Positions 9,746 to 19,154 of a stretch of 64,000 nt of DNA are shown here, piece after piece; positions within the stretch are counted from its first letter, which is position 1, and each line of letters starts with the position of its first letter. The position numbers and the translations under genes were made by a program. The stretch is from contig NZ_CP042434.1 of the NCBI RefSeq assembly GCF_007971385.1, positions 3,100,001 to 3,164,000 of the forward strand. The letters are read 5' to 3'. Below the pieces are notes generated by a model, which saw nothing but the letters and a program-made list of their open reading frames with translations, had not been told where the DNA came from and ran no database searches. This stretch comes from Arachidicoccus ginsenosidivorans. Lineage in GTDB: Bacteria; Bacteroidota; Bacteroidia; Chitinophagales; Chitinophagaceae.

Positions 9746-10215
9746 TTATTCTGACCGTAATGTGGGCCATTTGTGTGGAAGTAGTTCATCGAGTTTATCT
9801 TTAGTATGTTTACTTATTCTTTTTCTTTTCATTACATGCGTTACCCATGTTAGAAAGTCGATTTTATGGAGTTTGCAATTATATGCCAGGGCAAACAATG
9901 AAACTATTCAGCTCCCTAATTGGCAGGACGACCAGTCGGCCCTTCAACACCATAATTTTTTAGTACCTTTGACATTGCCTAATTTTTATATCAACACCCA
10001 AATTTTGTGTGGTGTATTTTGAAAGTAATGTTCCATGCTATTCTGGAGAGATATTTTTATCAGGGTACTTGAGAAACAAAATGATTTTGTCTCGATATTT
10101 ATTAAGTCTTTTTCCCCCCATAGCAGGTATTTTGCCTGGCGCATTTCCCATTTGTTGATTAAGTAGTTTGGTTAAAAGGGCTTCTATTTTTGCCACTTCA
10201 GTTGGGTAAGAACTT
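9746..10215 (-). pseudogene. relic of an IS66-like transposase
   Basis: On the minus strand the pieces GGKRLNKYRDKIILFLKYPD (near 10100) and NCKLHKIDFLTWVTHVMKRK ... KDKLDELLPHKW (9760-9890) resemble the C-terminal half of IS66 transposases (FLxxPxVPxxNNxxER ... TCKLxGxxPxxWL ... LLPxxW). Stops and frame changes separate them, and the NN-x-x-ER catalytic region is not intact. The stop codon is at 9746-9748. No ends or terminal repeats found. Confidence 0.5.
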
Positions 10216-10284
10216 CTTTATGAAGAGCTAAAACATTCATTATACATAACTTCGTTTTGTCTGTTTAATTATAACATTTAAGAC

Positions 10285-11046
10285 ATGCAGGATAAGATTA
10301 AACTCGAGATAGAAAAACTCATTAAAAAGGATAAAGTTGTTACCCTGGACCAAATTAAAGTTCACATAAAGAGTGATGTAACAATGACTATCATGAGAAA
10401 ATTAAAATCATTGGGATATATCACAAGTTATTCCGACCGTGGTAAATATTATACATTGTTTGATATACCTAAATTTTCCGAAGCGGGGCTCTGGAGTTTT
10501 AATGACACCATTCATTTCTCTAAATACAACACTTTGAAAGATACCTGCTTCTATTTTATAAACACGTCTGTTGGTGGGCAAAGCATAAAAGAGTTGGAAG
10601 CGGTGTTAAAAGTAACGGTGCGACTTGCTGTTGGTAATCTCCTTAAAGAACAGAAAGTATTCCGTGCTCAATTTGGCGGAGAATGGGTGTACTTTTCTGT
10701 TGACGGTAAGGTTCGCAACCAACAAATGGCTATACGTAATTCTGTGTCTGATAGTCAAGTATTTTCTAATGAAAGCCTGTCAGCAAGTCTGATCACCGAT
10801 GAGTTAAAGGCAGCGGTGATTTTATTTTATAGCTTACTTGATGAGCAACAACGACGTTTATATGCAGGGCTAGAGTCTATTAAATACGGCCATGGAGGGG
10901 ATAGGGTAATCGGTGAACTTTTGCAGATTCACCCAGAGACTGTTAGCAAAGGCCGGCAGCAACTCTTGGGAAAAAAGGTGAATTTAAATGGGATACGCCA
11001 AACAGGAGGCGGTAGACCGGGCGTTAAAAAAAAACACCAGGAATAA
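10285..11046 (+). CDS. ISAzo13-family transposase, N-terminal part
   Basis: 253 residues. The first ~150 resemble a winged-helix module (VVTLDQIKVHIK ... MRKLKSLGYITSYSDRGKYY ... GLWSFNDTIHFSKYNTLKDT) sometimes fused to these transposases. From about residue 195 the ISAzo13 HTH begins: LYAGLESIKYGHGGDRVIGE, LLQIHPETVSKGRQQL, RQTGGGRPGVKKK. The frame ends in an A9 run (11026-11034). A -1 shift or one added A continues into the catalytic part starting at 11064, so the two ORFs form one transposase. This could be programmed slippage or a miscalled base. Confidence 0.8.
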   Translation: MQDKIKLEIEKLIKKDKVVTLDQIKVHIKSDVTMTIMRKLKSLGYITSYSDRGKYYTLFDIPKFSEAGLWSFNDTIHFSKYNTLKDTCFYFINTSVGGQSIKELEAVLKVTVRLAVGNLLKEQKVFRAQFGGEWVYFSVDGKVRNQQMAIRNSVSDSQVFSNESLSASLITDELKAAVILFYSLLDEQQRRLYAGLESIKYGHGGDRVIGELLQIHPETVSKGRQQLLGKKVNLNGIRQTGGGRPGVKKKHQE

Positions 11047-11063
11047 TCCAGATCATAGAAAAC

Positions 11064-12026
11064 TTGATTGAGGAAGAAACTGCTGGCGACCCAATGAGTG
11101 ATGCAAAATGGACCAGAACAACCCTCTCCAAAATATCTGAGCTACTTAAAGAGCAGGATATTAATGTTTGCCCAAATACAGTCAAGAAGCTATTGCAAAA
11201 CATGGGTTACTCTTTGAAAATAAATTATAAAAGATTCGAATCTGACCCCAAAAAAGCCACACCAATTTCAATAAAGGAACGGGATCAGCAGTTTAAATAC
11301 ATTAAACAGGTAAGGAAGGAATTTAATAATAGGGAGGATAGTATTGTTATTAGTGTCGATTCTAAAAAGAAGGAGCTGATCGGTAATTTTTACAACAAAG
11401 GGAGGACTTGGTGCAAAGCTCCGGCTCAGGTAAACGCTTATGATTTTTTAACCCTCGCCGAAGGTAAATTTAACCCATATGGTATATATGACCTTAAGCA
11501 TAATCGCGGTCTTGTGGTGGGAGGAATCTCATCTGATACAAGTGAGTTTGCAGTTAATTCTATCGAGCGTTGGCTACGATCACAACCGAATAAGGCAAAC
11601 ATAAAGTCCCTGCTCATATTAGCTGACGGTGGTGGCAGCAACGGCTCATCTAACAAAATGTGGAAATATGGCATTCAAAAAAAGATCTGCGAAAAATATA
11701 ACATAGAAGTCACAGTTTGCCATTATCCTCCTGGAACCTCTAAGTTTAACCCCATTGAGCATCATATGTTTAGCGAACTTAGTAAAAACTGGGCCGGACA
11801 ACCTCTAAAGACTTATGGGACAGCATTAAATTTCATTCGGGGAACTACCGCAAAAAACGGCTTAGATATAAAAGCAGAAATAGATATGCGGAATTATGAG
11901 ACAGGAATAAAGATTACAGATCAACAGTGGGCCGAAATTAACCTTTGGCCACATAATACAATTCCTAAACTAAATTATACAATCCGTCCAAATTTAAATC
12001 GGAAATTATTTTTGCACGGACCCTAA
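11064..12026 (+). CDS. ISAzo13-family transposase, catalytic part
   Basis: 320 residues with the DDE core of the ISAzo13 (Rhodopirellula-type) family: VISVDSKKKELIGNFYNKGR (first D), LLILADGGGSNGSSNKMW (second D) and YPPGTSKFNPIEHHMFSEL (catalytic E). The family C-terminal NYTIRPN is present. It lies in the -1 frame relative to the upstream N-terminal ORF; the bases between them translate in this frame as a normal family linker (EEETAGDPMSDAKW). I could not find convincing terminal inverted repeats, so element limits are unknown. Confidence 0.9.
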   Translation: MIEEETAGDPMSDAKWTRTTLSKISELLKEQDINVCPNTVKKLLQNMGYSLKINYKRFESDPKKATPISIKERDQQFKYIKQVRKEFNNREDSIVISVDSKKKELIGNFYNKGRTWCKAPAQVNAYDFLTLAEGKFNPYGIYDLKHNRGLVVGGISSDTSEFAVNSIERWLRSQPNKANIKSLLILADGGGSNGSSNKMWKYGIQKKICEKYNIEVTVCHYPPGTSKFNPIEHHMFSELSKNWAGQPLKTYGTALNFIRGTTAKNGLDIKAEIDMRNYETGIKITDQQWAEINLWPHNTIPKLNYTIRPNLNRKLFLHGP

Positions 12027-12384
12027 GTAATTGCCGTACATATTGTCAAATAGATGTATTTAATTTTTTTTCTGATATATGTAAATATAAATTAAGCAGT
12101 TTGTTCCGCACTGATTATGAAACACTTTTAAAGACGGAATTATTTTTATCCCCTGCTATTCATTCCGGTCAGCTAATTGTCCTATAAATTTAGAGCTTTT
12201 CTCTGGCAACCTCCAGGCAGAAAGCCACATTTAAATGCTTAAAAACGGCTACCAACTTATTTTGGAAAAAACTTATCCTGAACACAATATTTATTGTCTT
12301 CCGCCAGCACTGCTGACAGGCAGTTGTAAGATGGACGATGCAGATAGGTTTTTTGTCAGAGAAAAGGAAAATGAGAATACGCTC
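12027..12384. other. intergenic, nothing assigned
   Basis: 358 bases between the ISAzo13 transposase and the convergent MscS gene. It probably contains the right end of the insertion element but no inverted repeat was recognised. A 70-codon plus-strand ORF at 12235-12447 overlaps MscS antisense and has no recognisable features. Confidence 0.3.
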
Positions 12385-13242
12385 CTATTGGTTAAAAATA
12401 TGAATGTCGCGCTGAGGGAAAGGTATCTCAATGCCAGCCCTATCTAAGGCCGCCTTGCAGTCAATAATTAATTGCTCACGCATACCCCAGAACGCCTGAT
12501 TGTCAGCGGACACTCTTACTGAAAGATTTACGGCACTGTCTCCAAGTTCTGTGACGACAATCTGCGGAGCCGGTTCTTTATAGGCATGCTTGTTACTGCT
12601 GACGACATCCATCAGAATTTGTTTAGCCTGTTTAAGGTCAGCAGCATAGGAAACCCCGATATCAAACCAGGTACGCCGGCTGCCCATCTGGGAATAGTTA
12701 ATAATACTTGCATTGGAGAGCGCACCGTTGGGTACAATGACCAACTGATTCTGAGGTGTAATTAATTTGGTGGCAAAAATATCAATTTCTCTGACAGTTC
12801 CGGATTGTCCGTTAGCCGATTCAATATAATCGCCTACCTTGAAGGGTTTGAGGGTCAGAATGATTACACTGCCTGCAAAGTTGGCCAGTGAACCCTGCAG
12901 CGCCAGGCCTACAGCCAGTCCGGCCGCTCCGATCATGGCTACAAAGGCAGAAGTCTGTATGCCGAGCTGCGTAATGATCAGAATAAATAATAAGATATTC
13001 AGGGTCCACCGGATCATATTCAATAGGAACTTTTTAAGAGAGATATCCATCTGGCGACGCTCAAAAGTCTTATTGGCATATTTCATTATGATCCTGATCA
13101 GCCAGGACCCGATCAGATATATAAGCAATGTAGATATCAGGGCGATGGCTATTTTTGGCCCCCAAACAGCCGCCGCGTCCCAGAATTTCGTCCAGTAGCT
13201 CTCTAAATGGTTCATGTCAGGTGTAATCGCTAAAAAATGCAT
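12385..13242 (-). CDS. mscS: small-conductance mechanosensitive channel MscS
   Basis: 285 residues, the size of E. coli MscS. Three N-terminal transmembrane helices end in the pore helix GAAGLAVGLALQGSLANFAG, rich in Gly/Ala packing positions. A beta domain follows with PFKVGDYIE and FATKLITPQNQLVIVPNGAL, then an alpha/beta C-terminal domain. It forms a heptameric inner-membrane valve opening on hypo-osmotic shock. Start 13242 or the ATG nine codons in (MNHLESYW, 13215). Same strand as the downstream-lying permease gene (15104-13365) but 122 bases apart. Confidence 0.95.
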   Translation of the reverse strand: MHFLAITPDMNHLESYWTKFWDAAAVWGPKIAIALISTLLIYLIGSWLIRIIMKYANKTFERRQMDISLKKFLLNMIRWTLNILLFILIITQLGIQTSAFVAMIGAAGLAVGLALQGSLANFAGSVIILTLKPFKVGDYIESANGQSGTVREIDIFATKLITPQNQLVIVPNGALSNASIINYSQMGSRRTWFDIGVSYAADLKQAKQILMDVVSSNKHAYKEPAPQIVVTELGDSAVNLSVRVSADNQAFWGMREQLIIDCKAALDRAGIEIPFPQRDIHIFNQ

Positions 13243-13364
13243 GGGTTGTAATGGGTTGTCTTAAGGTTAGAAAATACTTGATATGCTCAAAGATAACGCC
13301 TTAGAGGTAAATAACAAAATGCATACAACACAACATACGCTATGCCTATATGCCTATCTGGTCT

Positions 13365-15104
13365 TTAAATAATTAATCTTACGCCTCCGAGATCAGACAC
13401 CCTGTGTGCGAACTTATCGCTGGGAGAACTGATAAACATGAAATTAATAGGAATATTCCACTCATCACTGAGTCGCTTGATCGTCTCGGGTCCGAATGTG
13501 GCGTTGTGGATCTGAACGTATTCAATCTTAATGTCCGGGTAGGCCCTGTCCAACACTTCCAGATCAGCCATGAAAGAAGCAGAGACATCACTTTCATCCT
13601 TTAAGACCGTTACAATTTTTATTCTTTTCGTGATCTCATTTTCTTCCACATACATCATAACCTTGTTGAGGATAGAGATATCGTCGGCTTTAGTAAAGTA
13701 AACGAATTCCTGTTCAGTTAATTTTTTAAGATTGCGACTGATATGCAATCTGCTAATGGCGGCAAACAGTTTAAAATGTTTTGACAGATGGCCGACCAAT
13801 ATGAGCATATATTTTAAGATTTCATTTCTGCTTAATAACAAAAAGATAATAACAATAGCCGGAAGAAAATATTGCAGGAAAACAATCAGGTAGGCTGCAT
13901 GCGTAACAACATTTCCATACAGTGCGCCAGCTACGGCAAGAATCGCAATCGTTACAGAGGCCACAGTAGCGTTTTCAGGACGAGGCAGTCTGCCGCGTTT
14001 GATTTTCAGCAGAAAATTGCCAAAACCAAAATAGATCATCACCAATAAAAAACTAATCGTGTAAACGCCGGCAAGCGGCCCCAGTTGACCATGCGTTATA
14101 AACAGCACCGAAAGGCAGAGTATATAAAAAAGCAGTAATATTCTTGGAGAACTGCCGCGACTGTTTTCCTTCAACAGGAATTGCGGAAGTATCCGATCCA
14201 GTGTCATTCTTTTAATAAGACCATTCACCCCTACATAAGAAGTAAGCAGTGCCCCACTTAATACAAGAACGGCATCGATCGAAATAAAAGTAGCCAGCCA
14301 ACTGCCTCCCGTATTTTGCCCTAAATAAGAAAGAAGTGCTTCTTTGTTTTGAACGACGTCTACCAGCGGCAGGACCATGACAGCAGTAAGCGCCATCAGT
14401 GGATTTATTACAGTCACAGCAATCCACATATTTCGGAGCGTCTTTCTGAAAATGCCCGGTTTTTGCTCTTCCACAAAATTAGCGGAACTCTCAAATCCAG
14501 AGATACCCAGCATGGCGGTGCTAAATCCAAGAAACAGGGCTGTCCAAAAGCCACCCTGTAACGGTGTCCTGAAATTCAGCGCCGCAATATTTAAACCATG
14601 TTTTATCACAAACCAAATGCCGCTACCGATTAAAAGCAGCATGGCTGCCAGATGAAGCGTAAAAATTACAGCAGCCACTACAGAGGATTCACTGATGCCC
14701 GACATGACCAGTAATAAAAACAAAGTCAAAAGGATAATGGTGGCCACCATGACGGAAATGGACGGAAAAATGCCTTTCAGGTAGTGCATGGCTTCACTGG
14801 CTGAGATAACCGCAGTTGTCATATAGGACAAAATGGTCAGACAGGCCGCAATGGAGGCGTTACTTTTGCTTGTGGTATTAAGCAAAACGTTATAGGCGCC
14901 TCCATTCAAGGGAAGCGCTCCGACCACTTCACCATAGATCTTCCTGAACAGAAAAAGCACCCCTGCAACGATTAGCAGCGCCAGCCATGCGTACTGCCCG
15001 GCATAGGCTATCGTCAAAGCAGAAACGTACAGACAGGAAGAAGTAATATCATTGCCGCATATCGCTGTGGCCGAGAATTCGCTGAGTTTTTTTGAGTGTG
15101 ACAT
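13365..15104 (-). CDS. APC-superfamily amino acid permease with cytoplasmic C-terminal domain
   Basis: 579 residues. About twelve transmembrane helices (residues ~10-450) have APC-type features: a helix-1 break in ATAICGNDITSSCLY, GEVVGALPLNGGAYN, and FLGFSTAMLGISGFESSANF in the helix-6 region. The last ~110 residues are soluble with alternating strands and helices (ILNKVMMYVEENEITKRIKI), resembling the universal-stress-like tails on some APC transporters. Substrate is unknown. It is divergent from nhaA with about 120 bases between start codons; both are inner-membrane transporters. Confidence 0.85.
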   Translation of the reverse strand: MSHSKKLSEFSATAICGNDITSSCLYVSALTIAYAGQYAWLALLIVAGVLFLFRKIYGEVVGALPLNGGAYNVLLNTTSKSNASIAACLTILSYMTTAVISASEAMHYLKGIFPSISVMVATIILLTLFLLLVMSGISESSVVAAVIFTLHLAAMLLLIGSGIWFVIKHGLNIAALNFRTPLQGGFWTALFLGFSTAMLGISGFESSANFVEEQKPGIFRKTLRNMWIAVTVINPLMALTAVMVLPLVDVVQNKEALLSYLGQNTGGSWLATFISIDAVLVLSGALLTSYVGVNGLIKRMTLDRILPQFLLKENSRGSSPRILLLFYILCLSVLFITHGQLGPLAGVYTISFLLVMIYFGFGNFLLKIKRGRLPRPENATVASVTIAILAVAGALYGNVVTHAAYLIVFLQYFLPAIVIIFLLLSRNEILKYMLILVGHLSKHFKLFAAISRLHISRNLKKLTEQEFVYFTKADDISILNKVMMYVEENEITKRIKIVTVLKDESDVSASFMADLEVLDRAYPDIKIEYVQIHNATFGPETIKRLSDEWNIPINFMFISSPSDKFAHRVSDLGGVRLII

Positions 15105-15226
15105 CGTATAGGTTTCAGGTGAAGGCTACTCAAATTACGCCCTTAGATCAAAAGAAGAAATAAAAGTAGGAATTTTTGATTGAAAAGCATGACCATTTGG
15201 AGCGGAACAAATATATTTGTCCTACC

Positions 15227-16549
15227 ATGACAAGATCTCCTATCGACCAGCTACTAAAACCTGTTAGCAAATTTATTCACCAGGAGTATACAAGCGGTAT
15301 TGTGCTGTTTGCCTGTGTCGTTATTGCACTGGTTTGGGCAAACGCTCCGTGGAGCGACAGTTACCATCATCTGTGGGAAACCAGGTTTTCCATCGGAATC
15401 GAGCAACAGCGATTCGTCCAACCACTGCACGTATGGATCAATGATGGATTAATGGCCTTATTTTTCTTTGTCATCGGCCTGGAACTGAAGCGGGAGTTCA
15501 TTGCCGGGGAGCTTTCTACCCTCAGAAAAGCAGCGCTGCCAATGGTGGGCGCGCTGGGAGGCATGCTGGTACCAGCACTTATATTCGTGGCATTCAACAA
15601 AGGCCTTCCCTCTTCCCATGGATGGGGTATTCCGATGGCGACTGATATTGCTTTTGCCCTCGGCTTATTATCTATGGCAGGAAAACATATACCCGGGTCG
15701 GTGAAAACCTTTCTGTCGGCCCTGGCTGTGGCCGATGATCTGGGCGCTGTACTTGTGATTGCGCTATTTTACACACAAACGATAGCACTTGTTCCGTTAG
15801 CGATAGGCTTAGTATTGCTTATTGTTCTTTGGATCGGCAACCGTTTGGGTATCAGGGATACGATATTCTATCTGGTAATAGGCATTATTATATGGTATTT
15901 CTTTTTACTTTCCGGTGTGCATGCAACGATAGCAGGCGTGCTTGTCGCCTTTATGATCCCGGCCAGAACCAAGATAAATGAGCAGGAATTTGTTGAAAAT
16001 ACCAGAAAATATGCAACTAACTTTGAACAGGCCCACAGGCAAGACGGTTCACTGATGACCTGGGAGCAACATAGAACGATCAGTAATATAAAACAACTCT
16101 GTCTGGATGCAGAAACGCCGTTACAGAAAATTGAAAATGCGTTGCATCCTTGGGTAGCTTTTGTTATCATGCCGCTGTTTGCCCTGGCCAATGCAGGTAT
16201 GCCAATTGGCAGCGACTTCTTCCGGTCCTTATCCAACCCGGTAAGCCTGGGTGTATCCGTTGGGCTGGTGCTAGGAAAGTTTATTGGGGTTCTTGTGTTT
16301 ACCTGGATAATGGTAAGGCTCGGCTGGGCTGCGCTGCCACACAAAGCCAACTGGAAACACATTATCGGTGTTGCACTGCTGGCAGGGGTTGGATTCACAA
16401 TGTCATTGTTTATCACAGGATTGGCCTTTACGGATATGAAAATGATAGATGAAGCGAAGTATGGTATTTTGCTGGCCTCTCTTATCTCGGGCATCGCTGG
16501 CGTCTTCTTTTTAAAAAAGCTATCCCCGGCCTCTAAGGAAGCATCTTGA
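15227..16549 (+). CDS. nhaA: Na+/H+ antiporter NhaA
   Basis: Twelve-helix NhaA family protein. The ion-binding aspartates sit in ALAVADDLGAVLVIALFY (equivalent to D163-D164 of E. coli NhaA); other hallmarks are FFFVIGLELKREF, GWGIPMATDIAFALG and GVGFTMSLFI. The longest frame starts with TTG at 15176. I prefer ATG 15227 (MTRSPIDQLL), because a TAnnTTTG box (TATATTTG) lies at 15212-15219, leaving almost no leader. NhaA uses the proton gradient to export sodium, for salt and alkaline pH tolerance. Confidence 0.93.
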   Translation: MTRSPIDQLLKPVSKFIHQEYTSGIVLFACVVIALVWANAPWSDSYHHLWETRFSIGIEQQRFVQPLHVWINDGLMALFFFVIGLELKREFIAGELSTLRKAALPMVGALGGMLVPALIFVAFNKGLPSSHGWGIPMATDIAFALGLLSMAGKHIPGSVKTFLSALAVADDLGAVLVIALFYTQTIALVPLAIGLVLLIVLWIGNRLGIRDTIFYLVIGIIIWYFFLLSGVHATIAGVLVAFMIPARTKINEQEFVENTRKYATNFEQAHRQDGSLMTWEQHRTISNIKQLCLDAETPLQKIENALHPWVAFVIMPLFALANAGMPIGSDFFRSLSNPVSLGVSVGLVLGKFIGVLVFTWIMVRLGWAALPHKANWKHIIGVALLAGVGFTMSLFITGLAFTDMKMIDEAKYGILLASLISGIAGVFFLKKLSPASKEAS

Positions 16550-16588
16550 GTCTTCACCTATTTATTCAGACAATAACTTGCTAAAGGC

Positions 16589-16866
16589 TATAATAAAGAT
16601 TATCGCCTTTTACGATTGATAAAGTCTGCCATTGCCAGAAGGTTTGACTTTCATGTAGATAAGGCAGATGAGCAGGACGTTGTTCTATTTATCAAAAAGA
16701 ACTCCGATTTCATCGGGGGAAGCTCTGGACGTTGATTTTCGCGATTTTTATAGCACCCATAGGACTGAATGGCAATTCGACTGCGGCTATTATCGGTGTG
16801 ATGTTAATCTCGCCGCTTATGGGGCCGACCATGGGCATGGGCCTGAGAATTGAAAATAGGCATTAG
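16589..16866 (+). pseudogene. truncated DUF389-family membrane protein
   Basis: Two frames joined at a G5 run (16715-16719) give [20 protein letters not shown] and then [37 protein letters not shown]. This is the linker and first membrane segment of DUF389/TIGR00341 proteins, whose core motif is [12 protein letters not shown]. The family normally has several more helices; here the frame runs to a stop at 16864-16866 and nothing further of the family is seen downstream. The frame break may be a miscalled G, but the truncation is real. Confidence 0.6.
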
Positions 16867-16983
16867 CGACTTAAAAAGGGATAGAAATACCTGAGATTGC
16901 TTACCTAAAATGATAAAGAAATTGATTGCCTTATTAGAAATTCTAGGTTGGTTTAAAGAAAAGCTATAAAATATTATCTAGTT

Positions 16984-19032
16984 TTATTTTTTCTTTGTTT
17001 TAAGCTCATTTTGAAGTGCGAACATTTCATCCCTAAGCCTCGCCGCCTCAATAAAATCCATGTCTTTGGCAGCCTTGTCCATTTCTTTTTTGAGCCTTTT
17101 TATTGCCTTTTCTAAAAAGGGAATGGTACGCTTATTTGGATCTACTTGAGACTCGTATACCTTATGTTCAACAATATCTTCGTTGTAGCCGATCGCATAG
17201 GCTTTATGTTCATCAAACCCCTTAATATCCAGTACAGCTGTTTGTGCAAATACCTGCTCTTTGCTTTTGGTGACGGTCGTAGGCGTTATATGATGCAACT
17301 CATTATAGGCAATCTGTTTTTCCCGTCTGCGGTTGGTCTCATCGATGGTTCGTTGCATGCTCATCGTCATTTTATCTGCGTAAAAAATGACCCGGCCATT
17401 CGCATTACGGGCGGCGCGACCAGCCGTCTGCGTCAGCGACCGCTCATTTCTGAGAAAACCTTCCTTATCCGCATCAAGTATTGCCACCAGGGTTACCTCT
17501 GGTAAATCCAACCCTTCCCTGAGCAGGTTGACACCTACCAGTACATCAATTTCACCAAGTCTTAATTGACGCAGAATCTCCACTCGGTCAAGTGTGTCTA
17601 CATCGCTATGGATATATTTAGAGTTGATATTGATCTTTTTGAGGTATTTGTCCATCTCCTCTGCCATTCTTTTGGTAAGCGTTGTCACTAGAATGCGGCC
17701 ACCCTTTTTCACCTGTTGGTCGATTTCGTCCAACAAGTCATCTACCTGGTCATGACTAGGGCGGAGCTCAATGGGTGGATCCAACAGACCAGTTGGCCGG
17801 ACAATCTGCTCTACCACGACACCACCTGTCTTCTCTAACTCATAATTACCAGGCGTGGCCGATACAAAAATAGTCTGGCCGATCATAGATTCAAATTCAC
17901 TAAAACTAAGTGGTCTGTTGTCAATAGCACTGGGCAGACGGAAGCCGTATTCAACCAAGGTCAGCTTTCTGCTTCGGTCGCCGCCGTGCATACCGGATAT
18001 CTGAGGAATCGTCTGATGGGACTCATCTAAAATACACAAAAAATCATCTGGGAAATAATCCAGGAGACAGAAAGGTCTTGTGCCTGGTTCTCTTCTGTCA
18101 AAAAATCTGGAGTAGTTCTCAATACCATTACAGTATCCCAGTTCCAGCATCATTTCCAGATCATATTCTACTCTTTCTTTAATACGCTGCGCTTCCACCA
18201 TGCGGCCGATACCTTCAAAATATTCGACCTGCGCCCTGAGCTCATCCTGAATCTCATAAGTGATCTGTTGCATCATCTCCTTTGGAGCCAAATATAAATT
18301 TGCTGGGAAAATGGCCGCATTGTCCATTTTTAGCATCCTTTGGTTCGTGATGACATCAATGGTCTCGATAGATTCAATTTCATCATCAAAAAAGGTAATC
18401 CGGTAGCCATAATCCACATATGGCAGATTGATATCCACCGTATCGCCTTTCACCCTGAAGCTCGCCCTGGTAAAGTCCACCTGGGTTCGGGTATATAAAG
18501 AATTGACAAGTGCATGCAAAAATGCCTGCCGTGGTATGACCTGACCAACATGGAGCCGGATAATCCCCTTTTCAAATTCCGCGGGGTTACCGATACCATA
18601 AATACAACTGACGCTGGCCACAATGATAATATCTCTACGACCACTCAAAAGCTGGGCTGTGGCTTGCAGCCGCAGCTTATCCAGCTCCTCATTAATACTC
18701 AGATCCTTTTCAATATAGGTATTACTGACCGGCATAAAAGCTTCCGGCTGATAATAATCATAATAACTGACAAAGTAACCTACGGCGTTATGGGGAAAAA
18801 ATTGCTTAAACTCACCATATAACTGAGCTACCAGGGTCTTATTATGCGTTAATACCAGGGTCGGGCGCTGTACATTCTGGATGACATTTGCCATCGTGAA
18901 GGTTTTACCAGATCCGGTAACACCCAAAAGTGTCTGAAACTGTTCACCATCCTTAAGGCCTTCCGTCAATTGGCGGATGGCATCAGGTTGATCCCCTGAG
19001 GGCTTATATTCGGCATGTAATTCAAAAGGCAT
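16984..19032 (-). CDS. uvrB: excinuclease ABC subunit B
   Basis: 682 residues, full length. Walker A GVTGSGKTFTMANVI lies near residues 37-51, the UvrB beta-hairpin YYDYYQPEAF near 92-101, and helicase motifs VSCIYGIG, GVNLLREGLDLPEV and QTAGRAARN follow. A C-terminal UVR domain (LKKEMDKAAKDMDFIEAARL) binds UvrC. UvrB receives damage from UvrA, verifies it and recruits UvrC for dual incision. No uvrA or uvrC nearby. The start ATG (MPFELHAEYKPSGDQP) is well placed. Confidence 0.98.
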   Translation of the reverse strand: MPFELHAEYKPSGDQPDAIRQLTEGLKDGEQFQTLLGVTGSGKTFTMANVIQNVQRPTLVLTHNKTLVAQLYGEFKQFFPHNAVGYFVSYYDYYQPEAFMPVSNTYIEKDLSINEELDKLRLQATAQLLSGRRDIIIVASVSCIYGIGNPAEFEKGIIRLHVGQVIPRQAFLHALVNSLYTRTQVDFTRASFRVKGDTVDINLPYVDYGYRITFFDDEIESIETIDVITNQRMLKMDNAAIFPANLYLAPKEMMQQITYEIQDELRAQVEYFEGIGRMVEAQRIKERVEYDLEMMLELGYCNGIENYSRFFDRREPGTRPFCLLDYFPDDFLCILDESHQTIPQISGMHGGDRSRKLTLVEYGFRLPSAIDNRPLSFSEFESMIGQTIFVSATPGNYELEKTGGVVVEQIVRPTGLLDPPIELRPSHDQVDDLLDEIDQQVKKGGRILVTTLTKRMAEEMDKYLKKININSKYIHSDVDTLDRVEILRQLRLGEIDVLVGVNLLREGLDLPEVTLVAILDADKEGFLRNERSLTQTAGRAARNANGRVIFYADKMTMSMQRTIDETNRRREKQIAYNELHHITPTTVTKSKEQVFAQTAVLDIKGFDEHKAYAIGYNEDIVEHKVYESQVDPNKRTIPFLEKAIKRLKKEMDKAAKDMDFIEAARLRDEMFALQNELKTKKK

Positions 19033-19154
19033 ATAGCGAAGTTACGAACTTGCTCTGGAAAAGAAGGGTTATTTACCTAAGGCCCGTGACGGCTGACCGA
19101 AAGAATAACAACCTGGCTGCATACCAGTTGCATTGATTGGATTATCTTTGCCAC

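Noticed and set aside
9675..10022. 115-codon plus-strand ORF
   Set aside because: The opposite strand shows IS66-like transposase remnants over the same bases, so the ORF is an antisense by-product.
12235..12447. 70-codon plus-strand ORF between the ISAzo13 transposase and MscS
   Set aside because: It overlaps MscS antisense, has no recognisable motif or ribosome binding site, and composition looks like non-coding DNA.
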